Assembly (NCBI RefSeq): GCF_042242105.1
Contig: NC_092020.1
Coordinates: forward strand, 5,797,501-5,861,500
Length of the DNA: 64,000 nucleotides
Direction: 5' to 3'
DNA from: Pempheris klunzingeri
Taxonomy: Eukaryota > Chordata > Actinopteri > Acropomatiformes > Pempheridae
The notes beneath the pieces are model-generated. The model searched no databases and was not told where the DNA came from. It worked only from the letters and a program-made list of their open reading frames with translations. Positions 36,561 to 49,471 of the stretch are shown in pieces. The stretch's first letter is position 1, and each line of letters begins with the position of its first letter. The position numbers and the translations under genes are program-made.

Positions 36561-39500
36561 TCCCCTTATAGTCACTTTGGCTGTTGTGCTAACCATTGTT
36601 TCCCACTGTTCTAGGGTAGGCCTGTGCTGTAATATAGGATTGTGACAAAATATTTGTTGATTGTTATGTTTTATTTAAAAAAAAATGACTTCGGCACTTT
36701 GATGTCAGCATTGGATCTGTCTTTTTGTTTGTATATCTGAAATGTTTTTTGACAGGATGCTCATACTATGTAAAGGACATATTTACTGAATATTTAGTCT
36801 GTGCTTCATAAAGTAAGCTTTTATACAGACGGCTGTGGTTGTGATTTATTCTGGTTTGCTAATCTGGGTACCACCGACATCTTTGATATTATGTAGATAT
36901 TACATTTGAAGCATTAACATGTTTAGCCTGCACTTAAGAGCTAAATTTAACAGCTGGCACTTTTGTCAAATCCAAACTATATGAGCATGCAATAACAGCA
37001 GAGGTCACCTTTACCGTATGTATTTCAGTGTGGGTCAGAAAACTAGATTCACAAAACAGGTCTAGTGTTTGATGTGTTCTGTCATGCATTATGTGTCCCG
37101 CCTAACACATGAACTACATTAACATCATCTGCATCATGACACCTTTTTAAAACTCTGTATGTAGTAGCACAGCACCAGACACACTGACAATGGGAGGAAT
37201 TCACGTGTGCATTCAAATCTTTTGCATTAAAATGTGTGGAGAAGCTTGCAGTATATCACAGTGTAACACGGTGCTGTGCAGTATCATCTCCACATGTTCT
37301 GCTATTGCATCAAGTCTATCATTCATTTATCGTATCAACTCTCAACTTAAAAGGCACTGCCTACTTGACCACTGTAATCTCTCCCTCAGGTGTCTTACAA
37401 TATTTCTCTTGCATCAGCAGACATGTCAGAGAAGCTCGGCTACAGTAGCCGAGAAATGCTGATTGCATTTGTAAACTTCTGTCGTGATGCTGAGTGCTGA
37501 TACTTCCCAACAGTGCCAAATAGACATAATTACCTGACTGTGGAACGGCTGATTTATAATTACATGTTAGCTCCAAAACCAGTAAACTAAAAAACCAGAG
37601 TCTTTTGAGGGTGGTAACTTAAAAATAAACAGTTTAATGTTATATCAAATGGATGCTAAATTGTCAGCATACTGATATACCGTATGTCGGGCTACAATAG
37701 CATTCCTTTTTAAAAATATAGCCCTTCCCTGCAAACAACCGAATACACGCTTTATTGATATGGCTTCTTTTTTTTTTTTACCACCCCAATGTTATTCTAC
37801 CTTTTATTGTGATTTATAGTGGAGGAGGAGTAGTAGCAGTTTTGGAATTAACATTGGCTCACATTTATAAAAATATGTAGCAATTTGTCTCTGGGACATG
37901 AAGTGGCCCTTTTAACAGTGATAACTTTTCATAGTAAGATTAAGATGGTGGCTGCAAAGCTATTTGTGTGTCTGAAAGTAAAGAATGAACAATGAACAAA
38001 CAACAACACAAAAGAAAAACAGCATACTACCATATTGGTACATTAACACTGTTTTAGAAATCATTCTGAGGTAAAATATTTGAAAACTAGACATTTTATT
38101 TATTTACAACAGCCTTCTCCTCTATTTGAATGGAGACGCCATCAGTCCAGCTGTGCTGCGCAGTGAGCCTGTCACTTTAAGACGGTGTTGCATTGTGGGT
38201 TGTTTGTAGCAGTAATGTTGCTAGGCTAGTGAGTTTCTACCTCCTGTGGAGAAGTTGTAGTTCTACCAGTATACACAGTGTGTGGTTTCTGCCTGCAGTG
38301 CGTCTGCCAAAAGTCTTCAGCCCCCAAAATGTCTATAAGCCACAGAAGTTTTAGCTGGCCCTTGTTGGTGGTTTTACTGTCATGGTGACATTTCTAATGA
38401 CTACAAAAAATGCTGGTGTCAAGGTGCTAAATATGTGAAATGTGAAATAAGACGTTTTAACACCAAGCGGACAACACATACATACAACACAGCTGAAGGA
38501 GTTTTCTGTGCTCCTGAACCTGCGGACAGAGTATGGAAACCACAGCACAAAGGTAACATTTATACTTTATTCTGTCACTTTAATACGTTTAACTTTGAAA
38601 AAAACTGAGGACAAATTTATCTTGGACATACATTTTGACTTTCCACAGAAGGAAAAGCACATGTGTTAAGAATAACATTATGCTAACGGTGGCTCTATAC
38701 TGGTGTCCCAGTAAGACCTAGTGACCAAACAGTGTAAAACGAAGAGCAGCCTTAATTGCTGTCGTTAGTAACACCTGTGCTCCTCCTGCTGTGATCTTCC
38801 AAAATGGCCTCCGTTCAGCTAAAACATCCAAAAATCATAAAGCAGCTGCTCCGCCTGGATGATGTTAATTCTGTTCAACATGGCAAAAGGTTTAAAGTTT
38901 GGTTAGGTGTTTTTTTTTTTATTATTTCTTAAGCTATTACACAATACGCTGTGTCTTCTCCACATAAAGACTTTATTTCAAAGGGGGTTTTGTGTTTTAA
39001 TTTGGGTTGTCTTATTTTCATCATAGTAACTTGCTTGAAATACCAAAATAAACATTAAAAGCTAGTTTGCCAGCTTGTTAGCTTTGCCAAGTTTTGGTGA
39101 TGTAGTGATTGGACTCATTACTTGGCTGAACAGAGGCTATTTTTTGTCTACTTCAGCATCATGACTGCAGCCCAATGGTTTCTTTGTGCAGCTACCATTG
39201 TGTCTAAAGGCACAGGTGAGTACAGTATGCTCCTGCTCATAAAGCTTCTAAAATGACCCCAGCTAGTGCACAACGGAGCCCAAACTCTAGAGCCAATAGA
39301 TAAACCCAAAATGTGCTTAAATCTAATTTGGCATCCAGTTTCCCTGAGGCTGTAATTGCATTATGTTGATATAACACAGATGACTGCAAAAAGGGCACAC
39401 GATTGAAAAATGAGGGCCTGTATTTTTCAAATAAAACAGATACCTTCCGAGAACATTTTGCTTCCACAATAATGCTGCTAGTGTTCAATTGAACTGTCCC

Positions 39501-42500
39501 ACAAAACATGTCGGCTCATTGCTGAGCTGCGTCAAGTTGAGATGAACTAAAATTATTTCATGGTTAAAATTTCACTTAAGCCATGAATCGTGTTTAAATC
39601 AAAGCCCAATTTGTTGCCACAACCCCCACTGCTCCTCACATCACCGCCACCAAATCCGCTGATTATGATGTTTGGGTCACAATAACTGAGAGTTTGATGT
39701 GAGGCGCCGTTAGTTTTATTGCTTTTTGGTGCAAAGACCTGTTGCCCAATGCAGGCTGGAAAATCCTCACCTGGCTGATTACAGTTAATACTGTTCTGTC
39801 AACAGCGAGGCCTCTTTCCTACTGCGGCTACAATCTGGCATCGCTCTACCTCTGACTTCCACGTGGAAGTCAAAATCAGATGTCTGGAGCACTGTTTAAA
39901 ATCTCGTCTATCCCTCCACTGTTGTTACCCTCCTACTGTGTTTTTTTTAAATTCATTAAGACATAAAGAAGCGTGCCACGGTCAGCTGACAGAGGGATCA
40001 TTTCATTCATGAGTTAAATGATCACAGGTAGTCAGCCGTGATGAATGAAATAAACTCATCCATGCATGGTCTTAATATGTATCAGTCAATATAGCGTCTG
40101 TACCTGTATGCATACATGTAAAACTGGCTATTTTAACATTTTTGCAATATTCAGGCCTCAGGTGATGGATACTTTGATATTTTTCCATGAATTTTCTGTT
40201 TAATTTTGCTCATTTGGCCAATGGTTGATTGTAGTGTTGACACACTTGTGCAGAGACAGGGACGTGTGGAATGACTTTTTATTGCGCGATTAGTCATTTT
40301 TCAGACAACAAGGCTCCCCCAACATTAAAACAGACAGCAATGTACAAAACAGCACACCTTTTTTTTGCCATCAACAGAAATTTAATAAGGTAGTGAGAGT
40401 ACATAACAGAAAGTAATGAAGTGTAAGGACGCGAGTTATGATGATGTTGAGATGTATAGGATGAGCTTGATGTCAAAGCCAAAGTAAGCACCATCGTCAT
40501 GTAGTCAGGAAAGGCCATATTTCAGTAAGAAATATTCTAGACGGGGTGAGGAGAGGTTAAACATGATACAAGAGGGTTGTTATCACAGTTTTCAGACATT
40601 TTTACCAACTAAAAAAAAGAACAATATCGGTGTAGCACTACTTTATCATGCAATTTACTTTAGTAAACCTTCTGACACACAGACAAAATATACTTCAATA
40701 AGTAGAACTCAATACATCTCTGTCCAGCAATAGTCACAAAGCCTGTAATTTATACTCTTTGAATGTGAGATCCCTATCAAAAATAATATGCAGATTTTTA
40801 TTCTTCTTAATATATCTAAAGTGCAAGTATTTATCCATTTTTATTCAATGCTTTCTGTAAGTATAAAATACAAAGGAAAAAAACAGCAATATGTTTTTCC
40901 TGTTTACATGTTATATTTTTCTGAAAGGAGGAGCATCATATATAACAAACCATATATATATATATATATATACACACACACGCCACAGATAAAATATTTT
41001 TGAAAGATACAACATATTATCTCATATGGGGATGGTAAAGGGATTTAGACCAAACGGTGACATGGGATATGTTCATTGTGCATTGACCCCACCCCTTAAA
41101 ATCCAGGATCCATTTCCCAACACTTCAAAACATCTTTTAAAGAACGTCTTTATAACTATACACAACAGTAGCCTATACAGTCTGCAGACATGATGGACCC
41201 TACTACTCGGTGCGTGTGCAAACAGAAGATTTACTGAATGAGCTCCTCTGTCATCAGTTTGTGATGAGTCATATAGTGCTTGGCTTTGACCAGAGGCTGC
41301 GGTTGGCTGTGTGATTAACCAGGAACTGAATGGCCAATGAAAGACTACAACACTGAAAACCAGAAACAGATTAGATTTGGTTGTGTGGAACACCTTATGG
41401 AAGTTCAGTCTGTTTTAAGTCAGTACTTGTACAGTTTGGCAGAGGCAGGTAGCCGCCACCCACATTTCAGTTGCGGAAGTTTGCTGTTATACGTCATGTA
41501 CATGTGGCTGTTTGAATGCAGTCAGAAACATGAATAATCTCCCCATTCAACACAGGAGCAACAAGCACCTACAGCTGGAGCCATCATAGCAATCTGACTT
41601 TGAGTTCATGCAACAAGTAGCTACTGCTGCACTTTTGAGTTTACAATTGAATCTTTCTTCTATTTCCATTGGTTGAAATGTGCAAGGAATGGTCTGGTCA
41701 CAAAGAATAAGCTCCTGTAAATGAAATTTGACAAAACGAACACTGCAGTAGTAACAGACAAAAGGCAGGATAACATGATTAGGGATTGCTACGATGGCTA
41801 CTGCTGTACAATAAATCAAAACATCATTCTCGTCAATGCTAGAAGCTTCAGTGCACCATCACCCATGTACACTGAACGTAGCTGGAGCCACTGAGGACTG
41901 CACACAGCTTGACCACTTACGCTTTATACAGAAAAAAAGACAAAAAACACCTGCCTACCATTTTGCATTTGAGTCCCAGAAATGGATGACCGTGTAATGT
42001 GGGCACAACATGGCTGCAAGGTCACTCCAGGTTTTGCTGTGACACTGGGCGAGCTCTCATAAACTGAGAATTCAGATTTGATCACACTGTTTTCAACAAA
42101 ATCACAAGTGCCCCCCCCCCCACCCTCCTCTGTAACCCAGATGCAGCTACGACCCAAACTGGATGGGTCACGTTGCCCAACAGAAACATTCTGCACTAAA
42201 AACACAACTGACCCAGTAGCACCTGGCGATTTCAGTCTGTAACAGAACAAGAGGACACATCTTTTAATCTTTAAGAAAATGTGTGCATTTCACAGAGTGA
42301 GGCAATCACAAAGTGAACAAGGTTCAGGCTCTCCTCATATTTGGCCATTAGAGAAAGAGAAAGAGTGAAAGGAAGTGTTGTATTTCCAGTCTTCATGTAG
42401 CATGCACCTCCTGGAGGCCTAAATTCAATCAAGCTAAAGCTAGAACACTTTGGGGAATAAGTGCTGTGTCACAACAAAGTGTCCAGATTCATGTTGAACT

Positions 42501-45500
42501 CAAGATGAACTCAGATTGACCTCAGACGGCTTTGCTGGGCACATAGTCGTAGGTGGCTTGTACATGTGTTTAATGGAAATCGGCTTTTTATAATTCTCAG
42601 GGCAGTGTGAGGAAACATATTCCCCTCATAAGAGGAAAAGAAATTGACTGTTCTTCTCTAAAACAGAGAGAAAAGTCCTTACTGGATCTGTCTGACAGCC
42701 GGTCGGTAGGTCGTGGTAGGCTGCTGCCGGTAAGCCCCTACAGTGCGGTGCCAGGCTTCATCAGGCCTTTCACCAACACTCGGAGACAAACCTGGGCCAA
42801 AACATCCTGCATGGAACAGATGGGATTTTCTGGAGGATTTTCCTTGGCTCTTTTGCCACAGGCATGCCCAATCAAGCACAGGTCAACTTTTTAAATCGAG
42901 GATTCAATAGGACTTGTGATACCGTTTCAGCCCAGGTAGGCTTCGGGGGAAATCTTCTTCCGTCTAGCCTCAGCTATCCCACATGTCTGGCAGGCCCAGG
43001 CTGTAACTACATTAGCAGCTTTTATGCAGCTGAGGCCTCTAAAGCTACAATCCGTGCAGTCTGTATTTCCCCTTCATGCCACCTAGGTGGCACGCTACTC
43101 TGACAGGGCCTGTCTCAGACCAGGCTCAGCTGCATTAGCTGCTGCTGTAGGCCAACCTGCTTTAAATATAGCCGATAGGTGAGCTAACCACTTGGACAAC
43201 AGTGATTGTCAACTAGCACTTCAGTGTAAGCCTAGAGGTCGACCAGGTCAAAAAGAGGGAATGTACTGTGCGTCTGACAGAGTGTATTTAGGGATTTGGA
43301 CAAGTTTTGCTGCACAGAGAATGAGCCAGTGCCTTTTTTAGCTGGGGAAGAGAAGCAGACCTGAGATCAGAGCCTGCCCATATCAGAGAGAAGGACTGTG
43401 ATCCTCATTGTAAAAACAACAACAAACTCCTCTGTCCTTTGGGTCCGCTGCGGCCGATCACTATCGCCTAACTCAAGTGAAACCGCAGACAAGCCAAAGT
43501 CAAATCGTAGTTCACCTGTCCTTCGATCGGCAGTCCCAGACGAGAGAAGGGTCGCGCTCAGGCTCCAAACACACAGTTTCCTGGCTTCTAATGACAGGAG
43601 GCCTTGTGCAGTTCAAATACTTTAGAGGCCTCCCAAACACTCAGATAGCAACAAGAGGCCTCAACGGGGAGCGACTGTGTATGTGGGTGTGTGTGTGTGT
43701 GCCGGCCACCCCTGGACCCAAGATTCTATTCAGCTTCAGTGTAGCCCACTGCAGAGAGGCTGACATGGAGACAGTTAAAGGTTGTTGCCTGTCTGTCTGC
43801 TCTGTGTGTGTGTGTGTTAGGTGTGTTAGGGGAGGAATGAGAAGGGAAAGGGTATTTCTCTGGGGTGACTCCGTAGGGGGACGTAAAAGACCCGAACTAG
43901 TCTACGCGCACTGATAGACGGACAAGGCAGCCTACTGGTTTACAGAACGTGACAGGAAAAATACCTCACTACTAGTCTGACTTTTTTTTCACTTTGAGCA
44001 AGTGCTTGAGAAGAGAGACTTCACATTTCGGAAATATAATGCAGATGCATCAACCTCATCGTCATGCTTCAAAATATCTACTGATCACATAGCCTATACA
44101 TTTTTTCGTCTTTTAATAGTCTATACACGTGATACAATGCCGCTATTGGCACGTACACAATATTGCACACTAATATGAAATGTCCTACGCTAGTCAGTGG
44201 CTTCCTCTCTGCCTGGGAGGGAGACACCTGACCTGCTTCGGACAACATAATGTGGAGAAAAGAACTTTGAAGAAGAGAAAAAAAAAAAAAAAAAAAAAAA
44301 GAGCATCAGAATAAAAATAATGCAAAAGTGACATATTCTGAGCGGCGAGGCCCCCATGGAGCGATCAAGGGGCTGTAGCACCATAAAGAGATAGATACTG
44401 CCTTGGCCCTGCACTGGTAGGCCTCTACATCCACTGGACTGCACTCAGACTGACGGCATGGGACGGGCCGGCTGGCCTGCCTGGCTGGCTGACTGCCTGG
44501 CTCTTTAACAGCATCCATCTCAGCTCTGACGAATAGCCTCATCCAGCCGCTCCTGATTTCGTTTTTTTTTTTTGTTGTTGCTGTTGTTTTTTTTGTTTTT
44601 TCTTTTTCTTTTTTTACACCATGGTGCATATGGAGTGCAAAGCCACCCGTAACATCTCCAAATGAATCTCCATGCTAACACCCAGTGCTGCCACGGAAGG
44701 TACATCCCGGGCCGATCACCTGCTCCATGGAGACACATCTCTACTCTATAAGAGGCCACCGGGACAGGGGCGCCGCTTGGGATTCTGGGCTCCATAGTGC
44801 CATAACACACTGAGCCCCCCCCTCCCTCCCATTTCCAAGTGTATGAACAGCAGCCCCTCATTCTTCTGAAGGGCCCGTTTCTGCCCACTGCCACGTGTTG
44901 GCCCCCAAGCTCCCAGCAGCCTTTCAGCCGGCTGATGCTGTTGCCACCCATGCTCCATGCACCACAGGGGTGTGAACCCTGCAGCCCTGCTGAGTATATA
45001 TTTCGGCCTACATAACTGCACTCGTAAATGAAAACGTACAGCGGTCGAGGTCACAGACCATCCACGTGAAAACACGTAAACGAGTGGAGTGTATAAGGCA
45101 CGGGTCGTAATGACGTCAGAGAGGATGCGTTGCCTCGCCGCGCGCTGCGCTGACGCGTCTTTTTTATTTATTTTTTTTATTTCCGCGCCTTGCGCTCCCA
45201 CAAGTGGACCATATCATTTTGCATCCCCCACCCCCCTCCCCCAGAGGAAAAAAACAACAAAATAACAAAGAAAAAACTTAACCCACAGAAAACGTGGGTA
45301 TCTTAATAAGGATTTTTTTTTTTACAGCTGATTCACAAAATCATAATTAGTACATCTAAGTTAGCACTTTTTTTTCATTTAAGTTTATATGGACATGGTG
45401 CAAGAGGGTTGATATTCAACATAGTAGCTCAGAGATTTTAGTCATTTATCCCATTTGTTTGAGGCGCACAAAATAGGCTATTCATTTTTGAGTCTCAGCC

Positions 45501-46206
45501 TCTCCATAATGGCATGATAGAAATGCTTTCATTAGCCTACTAGGTTTTAGGTCAAATTAAAGACTATAGCCTACTTTGCCAAACTTCTTTTCAAAACATG
45601 AGCCTACACGCATGCTGACAGGTGTTTACAGGCCTGCAGTGCTGCGTTCTGCAATTCATACACTTTGAGAGCGCTTTCATATTTATTCTGCGTACCTTTA
45701 TAATAAACTATACATCTGGTATCAGATTTTGGTTTCATAAAGTCCATAATATATTCTCTTTGTGCTGATGTCAAATATTCGTTCTACATGAAGACTGTCA
45801 TTTTATATAATAGACCTCTGGTTTTATGTTTGATTAAATCTTAGCATATGACCAGTTTGAAAACATTTAAACATTTTTTTCGAAATAGCTTTGATGTGTG
45901 CAAAATCTGTCGTTTGATAGAGATATAAACACTCTGTTCATTGTCATTTAAATCAAGTAGGAAACAGTTCATATCTTACAGTTCAATCCTTGATAGCAGC
46001 GGCTTACTGTTACATGGGTGGTAAGTGGGGTGACATCCAGTAAAATGAGCGAGGAGACAGCAGAGGTGCTCCCATGTCTGTGGAGGTTGTGTGTGTGGGG
46101 TGATTCCCTTGGAAATTCTCTTTCTATTTTACAGTTAAAAGTCTCGTTTTCTCTCAGAGTTCAGGTTTGTCTTTGTAGTTTCATTTCTGCTCCGCTAAAA
46201 TCCGCG
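36561..46206. other. Interval between psd2 and pura, 3' flanks of both
   Basis: No gene recognised. The block 37.8-38.6 kb looks like non-coding repeat sequence. A TA array lies at about 40954-40971 and poly-A at 44278-44300. The right half may belong to a long pura 3' UTR on the minus strand: AATAAA read on the minus strand occurs, for example, at 45687-45682, and mammalian PURA has a long 3' UTR. Minus-strand ORFs in 44.2-45.2 kb lie in a GC-rich stretch and match nothing I know. In mammals the small IGIP gene lies 3' of PURA; I did not find a matching short ORF. Confidence 0.4.
45682..45687 (-). terminator. pura: Possible pura poly(A) signal
   Basis: AATAAA on the minus strand about 520 bases past the pura stop codon. 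Others occur further downstream, so the site actually used cannot be told. Confidence 0.25.
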
Positions 46207-47052
46207 TCAGTCATCTTCGCCGTCATCTCCGCCGTGCGGGCCCTCAGGTAGCAGTTCGGAGGCCCGTTTCTCTCTACTCCTCTCCTGGATCTTCCTCATC
46301 TCCTCCGCGTATTTACAGAAGGTGTTGCCGAATTTGGACCACACTTTGCACGGAACCGTGATGGAGTTCCGGTACGTGGGCTTCACCTCGCTGACCCGCA
46401 TGAAGACCCCGTACTTATTGGAGCCCACGTCAAAGAAGAAGCGCTTGTTGTCAACCGTGAGCGAGGTGCCCTCCGGGAGCTCCGCCGGCTCCTCGTCCAC
46501 GCCGTAGTCGTCGATGAGTTTGGCCAGAGCGTCGCGGAACTCGATGAGACCCTGCGCCGGCAGAGCGATGGTCTGGCCTTGCGCGCTTCCCAATCCGGGC
46601 CCCCGATTAACGGTCTGTCGGATCCTCAGGAACCGCCCCCTCTGGTTCTCTTTCAGATCCATGTAATATTTCCGATTCTCCCGCACCAGGAATTCGCTCT
46701 TGAGCGCCCGCCGGGGCTCATCCTGCACCATGTCCGGGTTGGTCGGGCCCAGCTGGGCGTAATGTTCGATAAAGTCCCCGAGATAATCGCGGAACTCCAC
46801 GGCAACCGACATGGAGAGAGTGAGGCGGCTCTTGTTCCCCCCAGCCCCGACCTCGGCTATCTTTAGGAAGCGGCCTTTAACATTCTGCTTCACGTCAAGG
46901 TAGAAGCGCTTGTTCTGGATGTCGACGCGCTTGGAGGCGAGCTCCTCGGTGTCGTGCTGCAGCCGGGACATGGCGCCCATCGCACCCTGGGGCAGCGAGC
47001 CGGGGCCTGCGGTGGGCCCTCCGTGGTCACTGCCACTGTCTCTGTCCGCCAT
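46207..47052 (-). CDS. pura: Transcriptional activator protein Pur-alpha
   Basis: Intronless CDS of 281 aa, single-exon coding as in other vertebrates. Pur-alpha is a sequence-specific single-stranded DNA and RNA binding protein of nucleus and cytoplasm that acts in neuronal RNA transport, transcription and replication. Three PUR repeats are visible. Repeat I is about 41-98 ([27 protein letters not shown]). Repeat II is about 117-183 ([37 protein letters not shown]). Repeat III is about 193-256 ([17 protein letters not shown]). The start MADRDSGS equals the human start. The N-terminus lacks the long poly-Gly tract and the C-terminus lacks the Gln-rich stretch of human PURA (322 aa). It ends in an acidic GGDDGEDD. 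C235 stands where human has Tyr (ITVPYKVW). Which teleost pura duplicate this is cannot be told. CpG-rich throughout. Confidence 0.96.
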   Translation of the reverse strand: MADRDSGSDHGGPTAGPGSLPQGAMGAMSRLQHDTEELASKRVDIQNKRFYLDVKQNVKGRFLKIAEVGAGGNKSRLTLSMSVAVEFRDYLGDFIEHYAQLGPTNPDMVQDEPRRALKSEFLVRENRKYYMDLKENQRGRFLRIRQTVNRGPGLGSAQGQTIALPAQGLIEFRDALAKLIDDYGVDEEPAELPEGTSLTVDNKRFFFDVGSNKYGVFMRVSEVKPTYRNSITVPCKVWSKFGNTFCKYAEEMRKIQERSREKRASELLPEGPHGGDDGEDD

Positions 47053-47240
47053 GATGCTGCCTCCCTGCTTTACCTTCCACCGTCTCCCTCTGCCTGCTGC
47101 AACCTCGACTGCCCGTCAAACCACTCCGCCGCTCTATCGCGAGACGAGAGAGGAGAAGAGGATGAAAAAAATGAAAGCAACTGTAGTTAGTGTTACTGTA
47201 GTACTCTGTGCGGGCTGCGTTCAAGACACTGGCGCTGTTT
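47053..47240 (-). promoter_or_regulatory. pura: pura 5' UTR / promoter-proximal region
   Basis: Immediately upstream of the pura start, this is moderately GC-rich and purine-rich on the minus strand. No TATA box is evident and the transcription start cannot be placed. An upstream 5' UTR intron is possible. Confidence 0.35.
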
Positions 47241-47357
47241 TTGCAACGTTTCGCAGAATTTTCACTTCAGCCTTTAGTGTAGCAGTACATTGCAAGTGAA
47301 AGTTAACCCCCACCCATGTGAATCTAAAACACTGCAGTAGGCCTACTAACATCAGGG

Positions 47358-47382
47358 TAGGTAGGTAGGTAGGTAGGTAGGT
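47358..47382. repeat. (GTAG)n short tandem repeat
   Basis: About six GTAG units upstream of pura, some 120 bases before the first RE1-like site. Confidence 0.9.
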
Positions 47383-47500
47383 GGAGGAGGAGGCTGCACA
47401 TGACAGAACACAAAGATCACACCTGTGTGCACACAGTCTAAAAAGTAATAGAAGGCAGAACAGGAACAAAAGTGACATGTGATGTTATTGGTTTGGGTGT

Positions 47501-47521
47501 TTCAGCACCATGGACAGCACT
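47501..47521 (+). promoter_or_regulatory. RE1/NRSE-like site 1 (REST binding)
   Basis: Begins TTCAGCACCATGGACAGCA. Compared with the 21-bp RE1 consensus, it matches 18 of 21 positions, with changes at positions 11, 19 and 21. The half-sites TTCAGCACC and GGACAGC are at canonical spacing. It lies about 450 bases upstream of the pura start codon. Confidence 0.75.
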
Positions 47522-47529
47522 CTGGAGCC

Positions 47530-47550
47530 TTCAGCACCACGGACAGTGAA
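47530..47550 (+). promoter_or_regulatory. RE1/NRSE-like site 2
   Basis: TTCAGCACCACGGACAG, the first 17 bases of the consensus exactly; three mismatches at positions 18, 20 and 21. It lies 8 bases after site 1, same strand. Confidence 0.8.
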
Positions 47551-49235
47551 CCCAGAGGGTCCCTGAGGAGAAAGGGAGCTGGGTGAAAGAGAAATGTCTG
47601 AATGAACAGTGGATGATCACTGTGTGGGAGTCAGAGGGAGGGGGCTGACACACTGTGAGGCGTCATTAGCTTATGACTGGACTTGCTTGTGTGTCACTGC
47701 TTCTGAATGGCCTTAAAAAAATAACAAAAAACCAACTATTTGATTCTGAATCACATAACTTGGGCAATCAACTTGTTGGAAACAAAGAAACATATATTAA
47801 TTTACATGTATTAAGTGTTCATACAAGGTAGAAAAACATTTAAATAGGGTTCAAGTTTTAAAAATACACTATAGTTCACAACTCATAACAATTTACAATT
47901 CTTATGTTTAATATAATTATGTAAATTCATATTTTTTTCTTTGAGTTCATATAACTTAGTGTTTGTCCTCAGTTCAGCTAAGATTTTGTTTTGCTTTAGC
48001 ACTTTCTGATCTTATTAAAGTTTCTTTCAGGTTTGACTGGATCGTATTCGGTATAACAACAAACATTCCCAGCCGGCCCGGATAGGCGGAGCAGACCTGA
48101 AGTAGAAAAATGGCCTTAATAGGATTGGATGACTCTAGAAGTTTATCAGTATCAACAGACAAATCTAGAAAAGGATCATCACAGCATACACTTTAAATGT
48201 TAACCCAAAGTTTTTCACGTATTGTTTGTGGATCAGCCTTTTTTAAGGAAATGTCTGAAGTGAAAGCAGACTCTCTTTACTATGTCAGTTGGTAAAACTT
48301 CACATTGGAGGCCAAAAAGTAATAAAAGTCACAAGGCAGAATTCTTATAAAACCCACAAGCATCACATATGCCCATAATTAAATGTCTTTTTAGGACAGT
48401 TTGTGTGATCCCACTGATGAGTTAGTTAAAGATGGCTTGTTAACCTGGAAGAGAAGTGAGCCTTAATGTTTTTAGCTTAAGTCCATTCATTTCCATTGTG
48501 GTTTGAGCAGATGAGCCACTGATGTCTGTTTTCCAGAGCCACATGTAGCGAACAAGGGGCATAGAAACAGTTGGGATTTGAGTTTGCTCATGAGTATTGC
48601 TGGTGATGTAGAAAATGAGGGAAAGAGGACTGCAAAAAGAAAATCTGGGACAAGCGGTCAAAGACGTACTCTGTATAATAACTGTAACAGGAAGAGCTGC
48701 TGTGTCACTAAGACAAGTATGTTTTAGCATCACAGATACAAAGCCAGCGACTGTGGAGCAGTTTGGACAGCAGGTGTACCACAAGAGGCCAGTCCAGGTG
48801 ACCTCATCCACACCCTGCTGAAAGCCCAGAGCTTTACCAAAAACAGCCCCTCTGATGATTCCCACAGGTCCAGCACGAGTATGAGGGGAATCATGGAGAA
48901 ATTTGGTGGCCATCCTCCCCTGGTCAGTCAGCAGGAATCATGTTTTTTATCCCCCCTTCACTTTGTCAGCAAATGATTTGCCTTCAAGGTTAATTTAGAA
49001 ACTCTTATTAATTTTATCTAATTGTGTGGCGGGTCTCTGAATGGGGACTCTAATGAACGCATGAGGCAGATCGGTGAATTGGTGGGCAGTGGGCGGAGAG
49101 GGAAAGAGGTGGGGGTGGGTCACTGGACGGATCACAGTCTCTGAAGTGTTGCATTTAACTCTGGAAATCCTTTGGGGGTCCCAGAACTGGAGAAACAATC
49201 CCAACACGTGACCGAGACAATCCAAAACCTGCATG

Positions 49236-49256
49236 TTCAGCACCACGGAGAGCACA
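49236..49256 (+). promoter_or_regulatory. RE1/NRSE-like site 3
   Basis: TTCAGCACCACGGAGAGCAC: 18 of 21 positions match RE1, with changes at 15, 19 and 21. Position 15 is within the right half-site, so this may be the weakest of the four. Confidence 0.65.
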
Positions 49257-49450
49257 CGAGGCAGAAGCTGTGTTTTCTCTTCCCAGTAAAAGAGGCTGAC
49301 TCTTTGGATCTTAGGGTAATATATTACAGTGAAGAAGGGTCCACACAGTGAGGAGGCAGGCCTTCATTGCAGCAATGTGGCTGTGGCCTTCAGTCTGCAT
49401 GAGATCATGTGATTGGCCTGTTGGGACAGAGCACTAAACCTGTCAAGCCT

Positions 49451-49471
49451 TTCAGCACCACGGACAGAGAA
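49451..49471 (+). promoter_or_regulatory. RE1/NRSE-like site 4
   Basis: TTCAGCACCACGGACAG again matches the first 17 consensus bases; mismatches at 18, 20 and 21. About 1.7 kb upstream of the nrg2 start codon and 215 bases from site 3, same strand as the other three. Confidence 0.8.

Noticed and set aside
34000..46200. An igip gene 3' of pura, as in mammals
   Set aside because: I looked on the minus strand for a short ORF resembling the human IGIP peptide and saw none; it may be absent, too diverged, or outside what I can scan by eye.
46322..46866. Plus-strand ORFs opposite pura
   Set aside because: Antisense shadows of the GC-rich pura CDS with no protein-like features.
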